A stretch of 64,000 bases of DNA from Uloborus plumipes (lineage: Eukaryota; Arthropoda; Arachnida; Araneae; Uloboridae): NCBI GenBank assembly GCA_038373865.1, contig JAXGGA010002995.1:1-64000 (forward strand), written 5' to 3'. A program made the position numbers and the translations under genes. Below the pieces are notes generated by a model. That model worked only from the letters and a program-made list of their open reading frames with translations, ran no database searches and was not told where the DNA came from. This document shows positions 12,135 to 22,384 of this stretch, piece by piece; positions within the stretch are counted from its first letter, which is position 1; every line of letters starts with the position of its first letter.

Positions 12135-12510
12135 AATGCTACAATTGTCACTCAGTATTTAACTGCTGCCTACCCCCGTATGTTTCAAGCATGCAAGAGC
12201 ATATGACTGCCCGGAGTGCTCCAAGTCAAGACACAAAAAGCCCACTTGCGCCAACTGCTTAGAAGACCACCTTGCATTAAGCCAGAATTACCCTAGATGC
12301 TCAAAGCCCTGCCAATACCTCGGAACAAATCGGAAACAACAGAGGGTACCTCGACCTAGCATTCGCTGCGGAACTCAGCAGTGATATCATAGGCGACCTC
12401 TGACCGCTTATGGCCGAAGACGAGCCCCACCCATTCTGTGTGAGTTTGACACATTCTCCTTAATCCCGCCATACCTAAGGCGGCCATGATGATGATTACA
12501 CCCTAACGCA
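12135..12510 (+). pseudogene. LINE ORF1 zinc-knuckle relic
   Basis: After a QCYNC start in one frame, a shifted frame reads through a cysteine-rich run containing AYDCPECSKSRHKKPTCANC and then DHLALSQNYPRC. This is the multiple-knuckle C-terminus typical of ORF1 nucleic-acid-binding proteins of Jockey/I-type non-LTR retrotransposons. A further shifted frame ends SSDIIGDL-stop near 12405. The segment finishes with a GGCGGCCATGATGATGAT tail at about 12480-12497, a short 3' repeat of the kind seen at LINE ends. It is broken by at least two frameshifts, with no ORF2 attached. Confidence 0.65.
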
Positions 12511-13154
12511 TGATTTGAAGTTATGCAGCTGATCAATATACAATAACTCCGATAAGAAAGCTACTTTTCTCTCTGAACACCCGTTACAATTTCTTGCTCA
12601 AGTGCACAAAACAATGTCTGAGTACATTCTTATCAATGTTCTTCAGGCACAGATACCAAACATAGGGTTTTTGAGTGACCCCTTAATCTTTCCATGCATA
12701 AGAGTCTCAGCTTTGATCTACATGTAAAGAGGACACCTATGAGTATTTTCTGTGCTGCAGTAGTTCCGGCGATACAGCCAACCTCTAGCTAATGCCCAAG
12801 TTCATTTTAACCTCTAAACAATAGAACAGTCAAGTTAAATATTAAAAGGGTATCAAATTATAGACTACACTTGAACATACATTTTTTTTCAACATAATGA
12901 AATTGAAAATAATTATTAGCATGTTAAAATAAAATTTTTCAGAAGAAACAAAAACTCTTATGCTAGCACCGTCCCGCCTATCATCTAAAGTAGGGATGTA
13001 ACTGTATTACATTTTATTGTTATTATTTATGTTAAGCAGGTTTCATCAAAGCCAAAAAGTAGTTAAACTATTTCATACAAATAGTTTTATACTCTGTAAG
13101 TTAATATTATGCTTGCAGTATTCTTGAATACATTATCTTAAAAAATAATGTTAT

Positions 13155-13640
13155 CATACTAGCATTGCTGATGACCTTTTTAATTCTCTCTCATTTTAAT
13201 GAACAAAAGTGTTTCAGAAGTTGTTAAAATCCTCGTAATGTAATTAAAACTTAATAACCTGTAATTTGTATAACTCGTGCAATAAAAATGCAATACTTGG
13301 TGAACTTGCAATTTTGTTAGTTATTTCATTTGAAACATTGGGACAGAGAGGTCAATTCATATCAACTTGTTAATCTGATTTATCTTGTGTAATGATCTCA
13401 TACTAGCATTGTTGATAACCTTGTTTATTCTCTCTCATTTTAATTATTTAACAAGAATGTTTCCGAAGTGTTTAAAAGCCTTGTAACACAATAAAATTGT
13501 TTAATGGCCTCAAATTTGCTTTACTGTCATGCTTTTAAAGATAAAATACTTGAAAAAGTTGCAATATTTTTACTGTTATTTGATTTGTAATATCGGGTCA
13601 GAGTGGTCAATTCTTGTTACCTTGTAAAGTTTTCATGCTC
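13155..13640 (+). repeat. Tandem duplication, period 244 bp
   Basis: Two units starting CATACTAGCATTG (13155 and 13399). Landmarks shared in order are TTCTCTCTCATTTTAAT, GAAGT.GTTAAAA.CCT.GTAA, AATACTTG.., TTGCAAT.TT.TT.GTTA and AGAG.GGTCAATTC. Divergence is substantial, so the duplication is old. Function unknown. Confidence 0.8.
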
Positions 13641-13984
13641 TGAAAAACTTAAATGATAAAGAGCCTTCAAGTTTTAATAAAATGTCCACAAAGGGGAAGA
13701 TCAAATACTAAAGATCAAACATTTACTCTCACCTAAATTTCCGTTCAGCGTAATACATAAAATAAACTAATTAATCTAACGTCTGTAACCAAGAAATGAA
13801 ATTCTATGATTTCTACAAATCGTATGTGTTCCAAAAAGATCTTTTTTTTTACGCTATCCATGATATTTATTTAAAAACCACCATAACGTATATAAATTGT
13901 AATTCGTCAATTTATCTTTTTTAACCGACTTCAACAAAGGAGGAGGTTATACAATTCGTCGGAGAAACGGTCTTTTTGAAATTT

Positions 13985-14365
13985 TTAAACTTAGTGTCTT
14001 TCTATGTCCTCCTCTTTTCTCCTGAACTCCAACGAACTGAAAGTCGAACCAGGTACTGATTGATTCGTAAGTTTTCATGCTTCTTTAATCTTAATTTACA
14101 TGAGGTTTGATAAAGGAATTCTGAAAAAAGTGAGAAAAATCTTCAAATTTTTGCTCAAATTTAAGCGATTTGTCCTAAATGATTAAATATCAAATCCATT
14201 GTTACAAAACGTGATTGATATGAAACAGTAATAATAATAATGAGAATTTTAAATGAAGGCTTAACTGAAGCAAACATGAAACTCAATGGTAACGATTAGT
14301 ACGTCGTAAAATCTTATGAACCGCGAAAAACTGTTTTGAAATATAAATTCGTTGAAAAGCCATTA
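13985..14365 (+). mobile_element. Helitron relic, type 2, without the nested type-1 element
   Basis: Matches the type-2 Helitron units at 52088-52551, 35607-36067 (-) and 36487-36862 (-). Shared blocks are CTCCTGAACTCCAACGAACT, GAACTGAAAGTCGAACCAGG, GATTAAATATCAAATCCATT and a final TATAAATTCGTTGAAAAGCC. The true 5' terminus is missing; upstream is an AACCGACTTCAACAAAGG segment. At its end it reads AAAAGCCA then TTAATATTG, the unoccupied form of the junction that carries a second Helitron at 36 and 52 kb. Confidence 0.7.
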
Positions 14366-14576
14366 ATATTGAGCCTTTGGTTAAACTAGTACATAAATAA
14401 ATACCAGAGAATAACTAGGATTAGTTTTTAGTGTCAAACGTTTAAAATTTTAGACGCGTTGATAGTTTCTTTCTTACATAGTTTATTTTATAGAGAATTT
14501 ACTTAAGAAAATTAGGTGAAGTTTTGTAATGGAAACATTACCTTATTTCATATGTACATTTACACTAAAAGGAATA

Positions 14577-15056
14577 AAATAAAAATATTTTTGGAAAAAA
14601 AATTGAACCGACTGCGAAACTTCACTCGGCAAGTGCTCTAAAAAGTAAAAAATAATTTTATTCTTTGAACACCATCGATACTACATTTAGCATAAGTTTT
14701 GAAGTCGGTGCAAAAACTATAGGTGAAATGATGTTTAACTACATTTTGCCAACATTTTTCAGCGAAAACCATTGAAAATGAAGAGCTGAATATTTGTACC
14801 ATTACATAAATATGTGGTTGTCAATGTAGTGTATGCGAATGCGATTAAAGAACATGGATTCATTGCAATTTATATATATAGTTAAATTATAGTTTCGTAT
14901 GATTCTATTTAGTGTTTTTGCGCCGACTTAAAAACTTATGCTAAATGTAGTATCGACGGTGTTCAAAGAATAAAATTATTTTTTACTTTTTTGAGCACTT
15001 GCCGAGTGAAGTTTCGCAGTCGGTTCAATTTTTTTTCCAAAAATATTTTTATTTGT
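14577..15056. mobile_element. Inverted-repeat element, arms about 140 bp
   Basis: Arms 14577-14717 and 14912-15056 are near-perfect reverse complements, with shared cores AACCGACTGCGAAACTTCAC and TCGATACTACATTTAGCATA. They surround a 194-bp AT-rich spacer. There is no coding potential and no clear target duplication. The AACCGACT tip resembles the AACCGACTTCAACAAAGG stretch at 13924, so the two may belong to one family. Confidence 0.8.
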
Positions 15057-15160
15057 TTACATTTTTACGATTTTGTTGCGGTCATGGTTAAATCCTGCAT
15101 CGCGTTTCAAATCGAGATTTTTCAACAGTCGTGTTTGAATAGTGTGACCGGTTACCATTT

Positions 15161-15413
15161 AGCTAGTGTTAGAGCCGCTATATAGACCTAGAGCCGCTAT
15201 AGGGGCATTATTAAGGCAGGAATTCAAGTGAAACACGGACGATCGCAACTCACCAATGCAATCGCAAATTCCAAAATTTGGATTCAAGTGAAACGAATTC
15301 ACTTGAATTCGACTTACAGTAGCGGTTGCAATATGCGATCGCCTCGAAGCGACTGCAATGGTGTTTCACTTGAATTCGGCCCATAGACCTATATAGGGGC
15401 CTTAGCTAGTGTT
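15161..15413. mobile_element. Nested micro-element with family-1 ends
   Basis: The outer element 15171-15403 (AGAGCCGCTATATAG ... ATATAGGGGCCTT) carries both tips of MITE family 1 and is flanked by the 10-bp duplication AGCTAGTGTT (15161-15170, 15404-15413). Inside it a second insertion, 15191-15382, is flanked by the 9-bp duplication ATAGACCTA (15182-15190, 15383-15391). The inner insertion holds another family-1 tip (GAGCCGCTATAGGGGC) and then a GGCAGGAATTCAAGTGAAAC...GAATTCGGCCC element related to 17539-18125. Confidence 0.75.
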
Positions 15414-15487
15414 GGTGAAAACATCGATTCATGCGATGGCCCCGATTCGTGCAGGAATTTAAGTGAAACACGAACGATCGCAACTCA

Positions 15488-15709
15488 CCAATGCAATCGC
15501 AAAATCCTAAATTTGGATTCAAGTGAAACGATACAATTGCTACGAGATGCGATTCTATCGTAATTCGACTTACAAAAGTGATTGCAATTTTGGTCTATTG
15601 CGATTGCAATTGCAATCGCTACTGGAAGTCGAATTGCGATACAATAGCATCTCGTAGCGATTGTAAAGTTTCACTTGAATCCAAATTTGGGAATTTGCGG
15701 TTGCACCGG
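15488..15709. mobile_element. Palindromic element, Harbinger-like family relative
   Basis: Left arm (15488-15580) and right arm (15614-15709) are imperfect reverse complements across a short AT-rich centre. Both contain CCAAATTTGG or its degenerate form, GTGAAACGATACAATTGC and ACGAGATGCGAT. The TTCAAGTGAAAC motif links it to the 17539-18125 MITEs. A perfect 19-bp palindrome, GGGAATTTTGAAAATTCCC, lies just downstream at about 15721-15739. Confidence 0.75.
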
Positions 15710-15975
15710 GGTTTTTGGGAAGGGAATTTTGAAAATTCCCGAGAGTTTTGGGAATATTCAAAGTGTTAAGAAATTCTGGTTTTGAAATTCGTAAATATAT
15801 TACCCTAATTAGATACATTCAAAAGATATTTCCTATAGTTAATAAGTGAAAGAAACCCTAACTTGAGTTTGTTTTGTCACGGCATATAATTTCATATCGA
15901 GGTGGTTTGTTAAGTTTGCTTTCTAAAAGTGCAACTAATTGCTTTTGCAATCATTGCTTCTCCACATGTTAATTG

Positions 15976-16304
15976 CAAGGGCGGATACAAGGGAGGGGCG
16001 ATGGGGGCGATCGCCCCTTCCTTGAGGGACTATTCTCCAGCAGTTTTTAGATTTTGAAGTTCAAAAAATTCCATTTTAGTTGATCTTTGATGATATTAAT
16101 GGAAATAATCCATTAATATCATCAGCTGCCCAAATCCCTGCAGGGTGCAGGGATTTGGGGCTCTGATCTGGAAATTTTTCGAAATGGAAGACCAAAATAT
16201 TTGTAATAAATATATGTTAACAAGGATGCATGGCTAAAAAAATGGGCAAGTAAGAAAAAAAAATCAATCGCCCCTCCCTTGACACATTTCTGGATCCGCC
16301 CTTG
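15976..16304. mobile_element. hAT-type MITE with intact 8-bp target duplication
   Basis: A 329-bp element beginning CAAGGGCGGATACAAG and ending CTGGATCCGCCCTTG, flanked by perfect 8-bp duplications GTTAATTG (15968-15975 and 16305-16312). An 8-bp duplication with C(A/G)..GGGCGG termini fits hAT transposons. Two strong hairpins lie inside: 16089-16123 (stem GATGATATTAATGG, 7-nt loop) and 16129-16159 (stem CCCAAATCCCTGCA, 3-nt loop). It has no coding potential. Confidence 0.9.
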
Positions 16305-16794
16305 GTTAATTGATGGTTTTTGTTAAATAAAATGTTTAGTATTTTATGTAATTAACCTAACTTTTTTTTATAAACTAACATAAAGTTTTTTTTCAGTGTA
16401 TGTCACATATTAATCTCCTTTAAAAAATCACGTTCACTTTGTGCCAATAGACAGGGTTGTCTGAGTGGTTTTTATCAAACTAAAAATATTTATTTCAGCA
16501 TTATGTTTTTTTCTCTCTTTTTTAAGAGCTCCAAAGGCAGTGGCACTTTATAACAGTACTGTTTTGAAAGTTGTATTTTCAACTCAAATATAATGACGAA
16601 GTCTTATTTTTTACTCTTACATTAGTCATAACAACTATGGAAATGTTTGTTTACATCCAAAATTCCCTATGTTCCCCAAAATTCCGGGTTTATTCCCCAA
16701 AATTCCCGGAGTTTTTCCTGGCTCTCAAAAACTACGGGTTTTTTGCATCAGGAAAGTGAAGAAAAATGCTTATTTCTTAAAGAAAATAAATAAA

Positions 16795-16935
16795 AAAATT
16801 TAAATTTTAGGGAAAATTCGGCGCATAAGTGAAATATTTATCTATAGAGCGACGCATAAACGAATGATACTGTCAATATTTTGCTATGGGATGTTCTAGG
16901 ACCATTTAAAATTGTCGTATAAGTGTTAAAGGCGG
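16795..16935. mobile_element. Possible pogo/Tigger relic
   Basis: Blocks such as GGCGCATAAGTGAAATA, GACGCATAAACGAATG and TTGTCGTATAAGTG resemble internal and terminal parts of Tigger-like repeats. No clear ends. Confidence 0.3.
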
Positions 16936-16964
16936 GGGCCACGTGGGCCTAGAGGTAGAGACTT

Positions 16965-17035
16965 CCAGTAGCGATTGCAATTTGCGATCGCCTCGAAGTG
17001 ATTGCCTTGGTGTTTCACTTAAATTCGGCCCTAAG
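16965..17035. repeat. Terminal fragment of the Harbinger-like MITE family
   Basis: Reads CCAGTAGCGATTGCAATTTG, then TTTCACTTAAATTCGGCCC followed by TAA. It is the right end of the family seen at 15191-15382 and 17539-18125, with no matching left end. Confidence 0.7.
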
Positions 17036-17228
17036 AATTCATTAAATCATGTCAGACCACTGTAGTGGGCTCGGTTTTTGATACAAGACCGATATAAATC
17101 AAGTTCAGCCTTGGTTTGAAATGTAGCATTTAAAATTGATTTGAACAACAATGGTGACGGTGAAATGAAATGAAGTCATCTTTAATATTTTGAAATGATT
17201 TTTGCATATCTTTTGAAAATTTGGGACC

Positions 17229-17440
17229 TCAACGGCGCAATGGGTCTGCCCGTCAGTTTGTAATCTCAAGAGGCGCGGGTTCGATTCCCGCCTTTGCCCT
17301 GGGTGTAATTTCCTTCTCTGTGCTGTAAATTCTTTCCTTCAATAAAATCTGTATTGTACTATCTGTGGAGGCAAGGCGCATAGTACGCAGTCCTCATGTG
17401 TGTCGAAGTCTATTGACTTCTAGAATAGAATAGAATAGAA
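17229..17440 (+). mobile_element. tRNA-derived SINE with (TAGAA)n tail
   Basis: A 212-bp insertion bounded by an 18-bp direct repeat with one mismatch (17211-17228 and 17441-17458, TTTTGAAAATTT-G/T-GGACC). The head is tRNA-like: A-box-like GGCGCAATGGGT near 17235 and a perfect B box GGTTCGATTCC at about 17279. The body is short and the 3' tail is four TAGAA units. This is the classic architecture of a short Pol III SINE mobilised by a LINE. Confidence 0.9.
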
Positions 17441-17538
17441 TTTTGAAAATTTTGGACCATGTTGATCCGATGAAAAATCAAACAAAACCTAAAAATTAAT
17501 ACGTGGACGCAATGTTTACTTCGAGTAGTTATATTTTA

Positions 17539-17819
17539 GGCAGGAATTCAAGTGAAACAGGCAATCGCAAATTCCAATCGCTACTGGAAATGAATTACAT
17601 TAGAACGTTTCTTGATAAAAACATCGTGACGTTTGCCTATGAAAAACGAGCTAGATAAAACGTCACAGCCTACTTAGCGAATAAGAGGAGATCGCTGACT
17701 GCTTGTGAGCTCCTATTGGCTCCACCCGTAGCGACGTCAGTTCCAAGTTAAGTTGCGTTAGCATTTATTTTACGATCGCATCGAAGGGATTGCAATGGTG
17801 TTTCACTTGAATTACTGCC
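17539..17819. mobile_element. Harbinger-like MITE, tandem copy 1
   Basis: A 281-bp element starting GGCAGGAATTCAAGTGAAAC and ending GTGTTTCACTTGAATTACTG then CC. It is preceded by TTA (17536-17538) and followed by TAA (17820-17822), which it shares with the next copy. The interior includes GACGTTTGCCTATGAAAAAC and AAGAGGAGATCGCTGACTGC. The 3-bp TTA/TAA target fits the PIF/Harbinger superfamily. It carries no transposase. Confidence 0.85.
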
Positions 17820-17822
17820 TAA

Positions 17823-18125
17823 GGCAGGAATTCAAGTAAAACAGGCGATCGCAAATTACAATCGCTACTGGAAATGAATTACATTAGAACGTTTCTTGAT
17901 AAAAACATCATGACGTCAGCGTGACGTTTGCCTATGAAAAACGAGCTAGATAAAACGTCACAGCCTACTTGGCGAATAAGAGGAGATCGCTGACTGCTTG
18001 CGAGCTCTTATCGGCTCCACCCGTAGTGACGTCAGTGCCCAGTTAAGTTGATGGTAATGTAATTCACTTCCAGTAGCGATTGCAATTCGAAGCGATTGCA
18101 ATGGTGTTTCACTTGAATTCCTGCC
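17823..18125. mobile_element. Harbinger-like MITE, tandem copy 2
   Basis: A 303-bp element head-to-tail with copy 1, sharing the central TAA, and followed by TTA (18126-18128). The right end is fuller than in copy 1 and ends ACTTGAATTCCTGCC. The interior is nearly identical apart from short indels, including an extra GTCAGCGTGACG block. A third, fragmentary copy is at 58000-58155 on the minus strand. Confidence 0.85.
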
Positions 18126-18204
18126 TTAATCACCAATAGTTAGAGTATAGGCAGTAGCAGCTGACGTCATCTTGGTAGACAAACAAACACCACGTGCTGA
18201 TGAC

Positions 18205-18257
18205 AGCCAAACATAGAGCCGCTATATAGCCAAACATAGGGGCCTTAGCCAGACATA
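18205..18257. repeat. Micro-element: family-1 tips interleaved with a repeated decamer
   Basis: The order is AGCCAAACAT, AGAGCCGCTATAT, AGCCAAACAT, AGGGGCCTT, AGCCAGACAT. The two short blocks are exactly the left and right tips of MITE family 1 (4313-4608) with no body. The decamer resembles a target duplication, present three times. Confidence 0.7.
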
Positions 18258-19920
18258 CTCGAAACGTCGTCTGCTTTTCTTACCGATGATTCGCTCTGTA
18301 ATCTTATTTCTTATGCATTTGACTGCTATTTTGGCCCGTTCTTTTTTCAGTTTTGGTTTGTTTTGTTTGTATTTCATATTGATGTTTCATTTTCCACGCA
18401 TCAATCATTAAAAAAAAAGCATTATTTACTAAAATCTCCGTGTATTTAACCACTGAGTAGAATAACAACAAACTGTCTGCTAATATGATTGTTTTTAAAG
18501 GATTTGATTATTCTTAATGCATTGAATATTCATAAACTGTGAAGCTATCGATCCTTCTTTTTCTTTTTTTTGTATTTGTACGGCAAGTTAGAAGCGCATC
18601 AGTTTAAAATTCATTTTTACTTAATTTACAATTAAGATCCGTATTTATTATCTTGATTTTATCAATGTATCTTCTTTTTTCTTTGTTATGAAGGCTTTCA
18701 CAGGACTCGGAATACATTTTACAGTTAAAAAAGGCTAAAAAAGCAACTGCGCACTCTCAATACCATGCTACGCATACGGTAAACATGGAGTTGCTTGTCC
18801 ACCAGGAATGGTTGCCACGCTCCGTTGCTATGCAAAAAGCACGTGGCTGCTACTACCCTGATTTGGCATTGGTTGAAGTAAACTAATGGGTTGTGTTCGA
18901 ATGGAGTCGCCGATTCATTTAGTTTTGGCAGTAACCAGAATCATTCTATTAGAAAATTTGATTAGCTGTTTGTTTATAAAATATTTGAATAATTTATTCA
19001 ATTCCCACAAAGTGACTATTCAAGCACTAAAACGGCGATTAAAAAGGTGTTTACAAAAACACGTCACTTCTCATTTACGAATATTTACTCTTATTTTTAA
19101 AATAGAAATAGCCAGTGGCAACAAAATTGAATGTTTACGTTTTTCACGTACGGATAAATCTGCAACGTTTTCTTCTGATGTCATCAGAAAAGGTGGAGCT
19201 ATGATTTCTTCCGCGATCTTCAAAAGCGAACTCATTGCGATTTCACGGTTTCATATCTCGCTTTTTTTCCCCCATTCTTTTTCTTAAGTTATTTGAATGA
19301 TGAATTCAACAAAAAGATAATCATCCCGCTTCTGTCCACGAGCACAGGCAATTTCACCCCTGACTTTTAAAAATAAAATTACATAAGTTTTAAAAGTAAA
19401 AATAATTTAAAAAAAAATTTAATATATATTTTTTCTTTACGTTTTTAATGATTTTTAATATTAAATAAGGAAAGGAAACTGCATTTTCAGCGAAGGAAAA
19501 TTATAAAAATATTATGATCACAGAAAAAAAAAACCTTTTCAATAAAAAATTAAAATAAAAAAAAAATATGTTCCAGAATTTGCTTTCCGATAATTAAATG
19601 AAGAAAAAAGAAATGCATATTTTTTTATAATTGGAAAATAAAATTACATAAATTTCAAAAGTAAAAATAATTAAATATATATTTTAAATAAATATTTTTT
19701 TTTTAATGTTTTTAACGAGTTTTAATACTAAATAGGTGAAGGAAAAATATAAAAATACTATGATCACAAAAAAAAAAAAAAAAAAAAGCAATAAAAAATT
19801 TAAATGAAAGTAAATATGTTTCAGAATTTGCGTTACAATAATTAAATGAATAAATAATTAAATGCAAATTTTTTTTTTTATTTAGAAAAAAATAATTAAA
19901 ATTCAAAAATCAAGTTTGAC
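18258..19920. other. AT-rich stretch without a recognisable gene
   Basis: A 133-codon open frame at 18886-19287 has no recognisable domain and no supporting splice or start context. From 19380 to 19920 two long A/T-rich blocks (about 19370-19580 and 19640-19870) resemble each other, sharing AAAATTACATAA..TTTAAAAGTAAAAATAA-type and ATGTTTCAGAATTTGC-type blocks, so they are probably diverged duplicates. Confidence 0.5.
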
Positions 19921-19924
19921 GAAC

Positions 19925-21110
19925 AACGTTTTTTTTTTTTTTGCAATGAAAAACTGCTATTTATTTTTATTTTGGACCTCAGTTGTCGAGTAGTCCCATT
20001 TTCAGCTTGGCCCCGGAGTCTTTCACTGGGAGGGTGCCCGGTACTCTACTCCTTGGGGGCATCATCTATTGTATTTCGTCATTGCAAAAAAACCTAGTTT
20101 GAATTCAAGATGTCAAAATACAAATAATAATAATTTTTATTTTTATTTAGTAATGACAAATTGCAATATGTTTCCTTTTCGAACCTCAAATGTTGTGTAT
20201 TCCCAAAATTAAATTGGCAGTCTGACAACGTCTTGCACCCTGGTGCTTTAGAGGTCCATGCTAGACATTGGGGCACTTCGAGACAGTCTGCAACAATCCC
20301 ACTGCAGCACCATGCAGCACACACAGACACTGATCTCAATTTGTCACTGCAATAATAAGCATAACTTAAATTCAAGACGTCAAAATTCAAATTGTTTTTT
20401 TTTTCTTTTAAGTGATGACGAACTGCTATATGTTTTTCTTTCGGCCTTTAAGGGTTGCATAGTCCCATTTTCAAATTGGCAGTCTGCCAACGTCTCGCAC
20501 CCTATAGCTTCAGAGAGCCCATGCTGGACATGCTGGCGAAGAAACACACACACACGTACACCTGTCGCAAGTCATAAAAAGCATAATTTGAATTCGAGGT
20601 GTCGAAATTCAAACTTTTATCGAGTGATGACAAATTGCTTTATGTTTTCCTTTAGGCCCTCAAGCCTCGTGTAGTCCGACTTTCAAACTGGCAGTCTGCC
20701 AATGTGCCCTGGTGCTTCAGAGGGCTCCTTCTGGCAAATCAACACACCCACACATGCACCTATCTCATATCTCAATTCATCATTGAATTCGAAGTGTCAA
20801 AATTCATTTTTTTTCTTTTTTTTTTGAGTGATGGCAAATTTTACTATCTGTCATTTTTGCAGACTTAAAATGTCATGTTATCCTTTTTTCAAATTAGCAG
20901 TCTGCCAATGTCTCGCATCCTTTTCCTTATGCTTCAGAGGGCCTATACTGGATGGTAGTGCAGCAATACAGAATCTGCAACAGTCTCGCTGCACCGCCGT
21001 GTAGGACACTGTGGCAAAAGAGCACACACACACACGCCTACATTCCCACACTCACAACTATATTAATTTCTTTATTGCGAAAAACATAATTTGAATTCGA
21101 GAAATCAATT
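19925..21110 (+). repeat. Diverged satellite-like array, units about 190-310 bp
   Basis: Five units in tandem. Each starts near a TTGAATTCAAGA(T/C)GTCAAA-type block (20097, 20364, 20587, 20783, and a stub at 21088) and contains a (T)nAGTGATGACAAATTGC-type segment, the palindrome TTGGCAGTCTGCCAA or a variant, GCACCCT..GCTTCAGAGG, and a short CA run. The palindrome is at 20214-20228, 20476-20490, 20688-20702 and 20894-20908. A first, degenerate unit occupies about 19925-20096. A solo inverted copy lies at 34061-34325. Confidence 0.8.
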
Positions 21111-21436
21111 TTTTTTCTTCAGTTTATGTGGTTTTGTCACTTTGTATACGTTTCTGCCGGTTCCCATGCATGCTCTTTCAAAAAAATTTTAAGTAATTTT
21201 ATCTTTTATCACAAATTATTTATTTAAATTTAATTAAAGTAAAAAAGCTTAACTTTCAATTTCAATGAAATAAAATAAATGCTGTTGATAATTTTACTTC
21301 GAAACGTGATTTTTCATACGGTTCAAAATTTTTTAGGGATGGCTTTAAGAATTAATCTCACGTTGCTTTGAGAAAGGGGTTCTTTGCAGCACAGAAACAG
21401 ATGTCAGTAGTAATCTACAATTTTTTTGAGCCCGAT

Positions 21437-21618
21437 TAAAACATGGCCCTAGGTCTAATACTTTTTGGGGGCCCTTATACTGAGGCTTTATAATTTTAGG
21501 CATTGAGTGAAAGAAATTTAGCCATTGACTGGAGCAATTTTTTTTTATTGCGGGCCCCTAAATAATGAGGGCCCTAGGCAACGGCCTAGTTGGCCTCAGT
21601 AATCAGGCCTTGCAATTG
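21437..21618 (-). mobile_element. Possible hAT-type end
   Basis: The right end read in reverse is CAAGGCCTGATTACTGAGGC followed by a GGGCCC-rich block. GGCCC/GGGCCC motifs recur through the segment. No matching left end or target duplication was found. Confidence 0.3.
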
Positions 21619-22384
21619 TATGCAAAATTACATTGATTTCAAGTTCTAAAATTTACATGCTCAAAGGTATTTTTAATTTCTGAAATAACCGTTTTGTCAC
21701 ATAAAGATAATTGACTCCCCCCCCCCCCTCCCCCAATCATTTTCATCGTTTTAAAGCTGCCTTTTTATTTTGCAGAAACCAGAAACTCCTTTCCCCATTG
21801 TAAGTTTTACTTGTACAGTGGTATTGTCGGTAAATAGCTGAATAATTATTTTGACACCCCCCCCCCCCCATTATTTAAATCCATCAGTCAAATCATTTTA
21901 ATCTATTTTATTAATACAAAATTATTAAATACAAATCAAGATAATTTCCTTGTCGAATAAAGGAGGTAACCTTAAATGTGTATTTTAGAACGCCAAAATT
22001 CTACTTTTTATAAACATCTTTAAAAATAATAATAATACTCTTAATTTATTTTATTTCAATAAGAAATAAAACCCCTTTTATTAAATTAAGCTAATTGACT
22101 TGCTTGATTAAAGTTTAAAAAAAACGAACTCACTTTACGTTTCTTTAAATTGAATAAAAGATTAAAAAAGAGTACTTCATTGAAACTGAAAAAAATAAGA
22201 AATAAGTTATAAAAAATACAAAAGAAAAATTAGCAAACGCGTGAGTTACAGCATCAAAGACGAGATTACCCATTACTGTGATGTCAGAAGGCTGCGTAGC
22301 TCCACCCATTCCAGTGACGTCAGAGGTAGACCGTTGCAAATTTATCCGAACGTCATTTTTCCTTACTGTTTTGTTTTCATCGGC

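Noticed and set aside
17229..17305. A functional tRNA gene at the SINE head
   Set aside because: The acceptor stem does not pair and the anticodon arm is disrupted; target duplications and the tail show it is a SINE.
18886..19287. 133-codon open frame as a gene
   Set aside because: No recognisable domain, no neighbouring exons; several frames of this length are expected by chance across six frames of 64 kb.
20258..20674. 138-codon open frame
   Set aside because: It spans satellite-like units; the apparent internal repeats in the protein come from the DNA repeat.
19925..21110. CRISPR-like array
   Set aside because: The repeats are long, diverged and contiguous without unique spacers, and the context is eukaryotic.
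22241..22384. N-terminal 45 or so codons of the 345-codon open frame
   Set aside because: They do not resemble LINE protein, contain MITE-like GTGACGTCAG text, and precede RT motif A directly. The frame is open by chance upstream of the LINE fragment.
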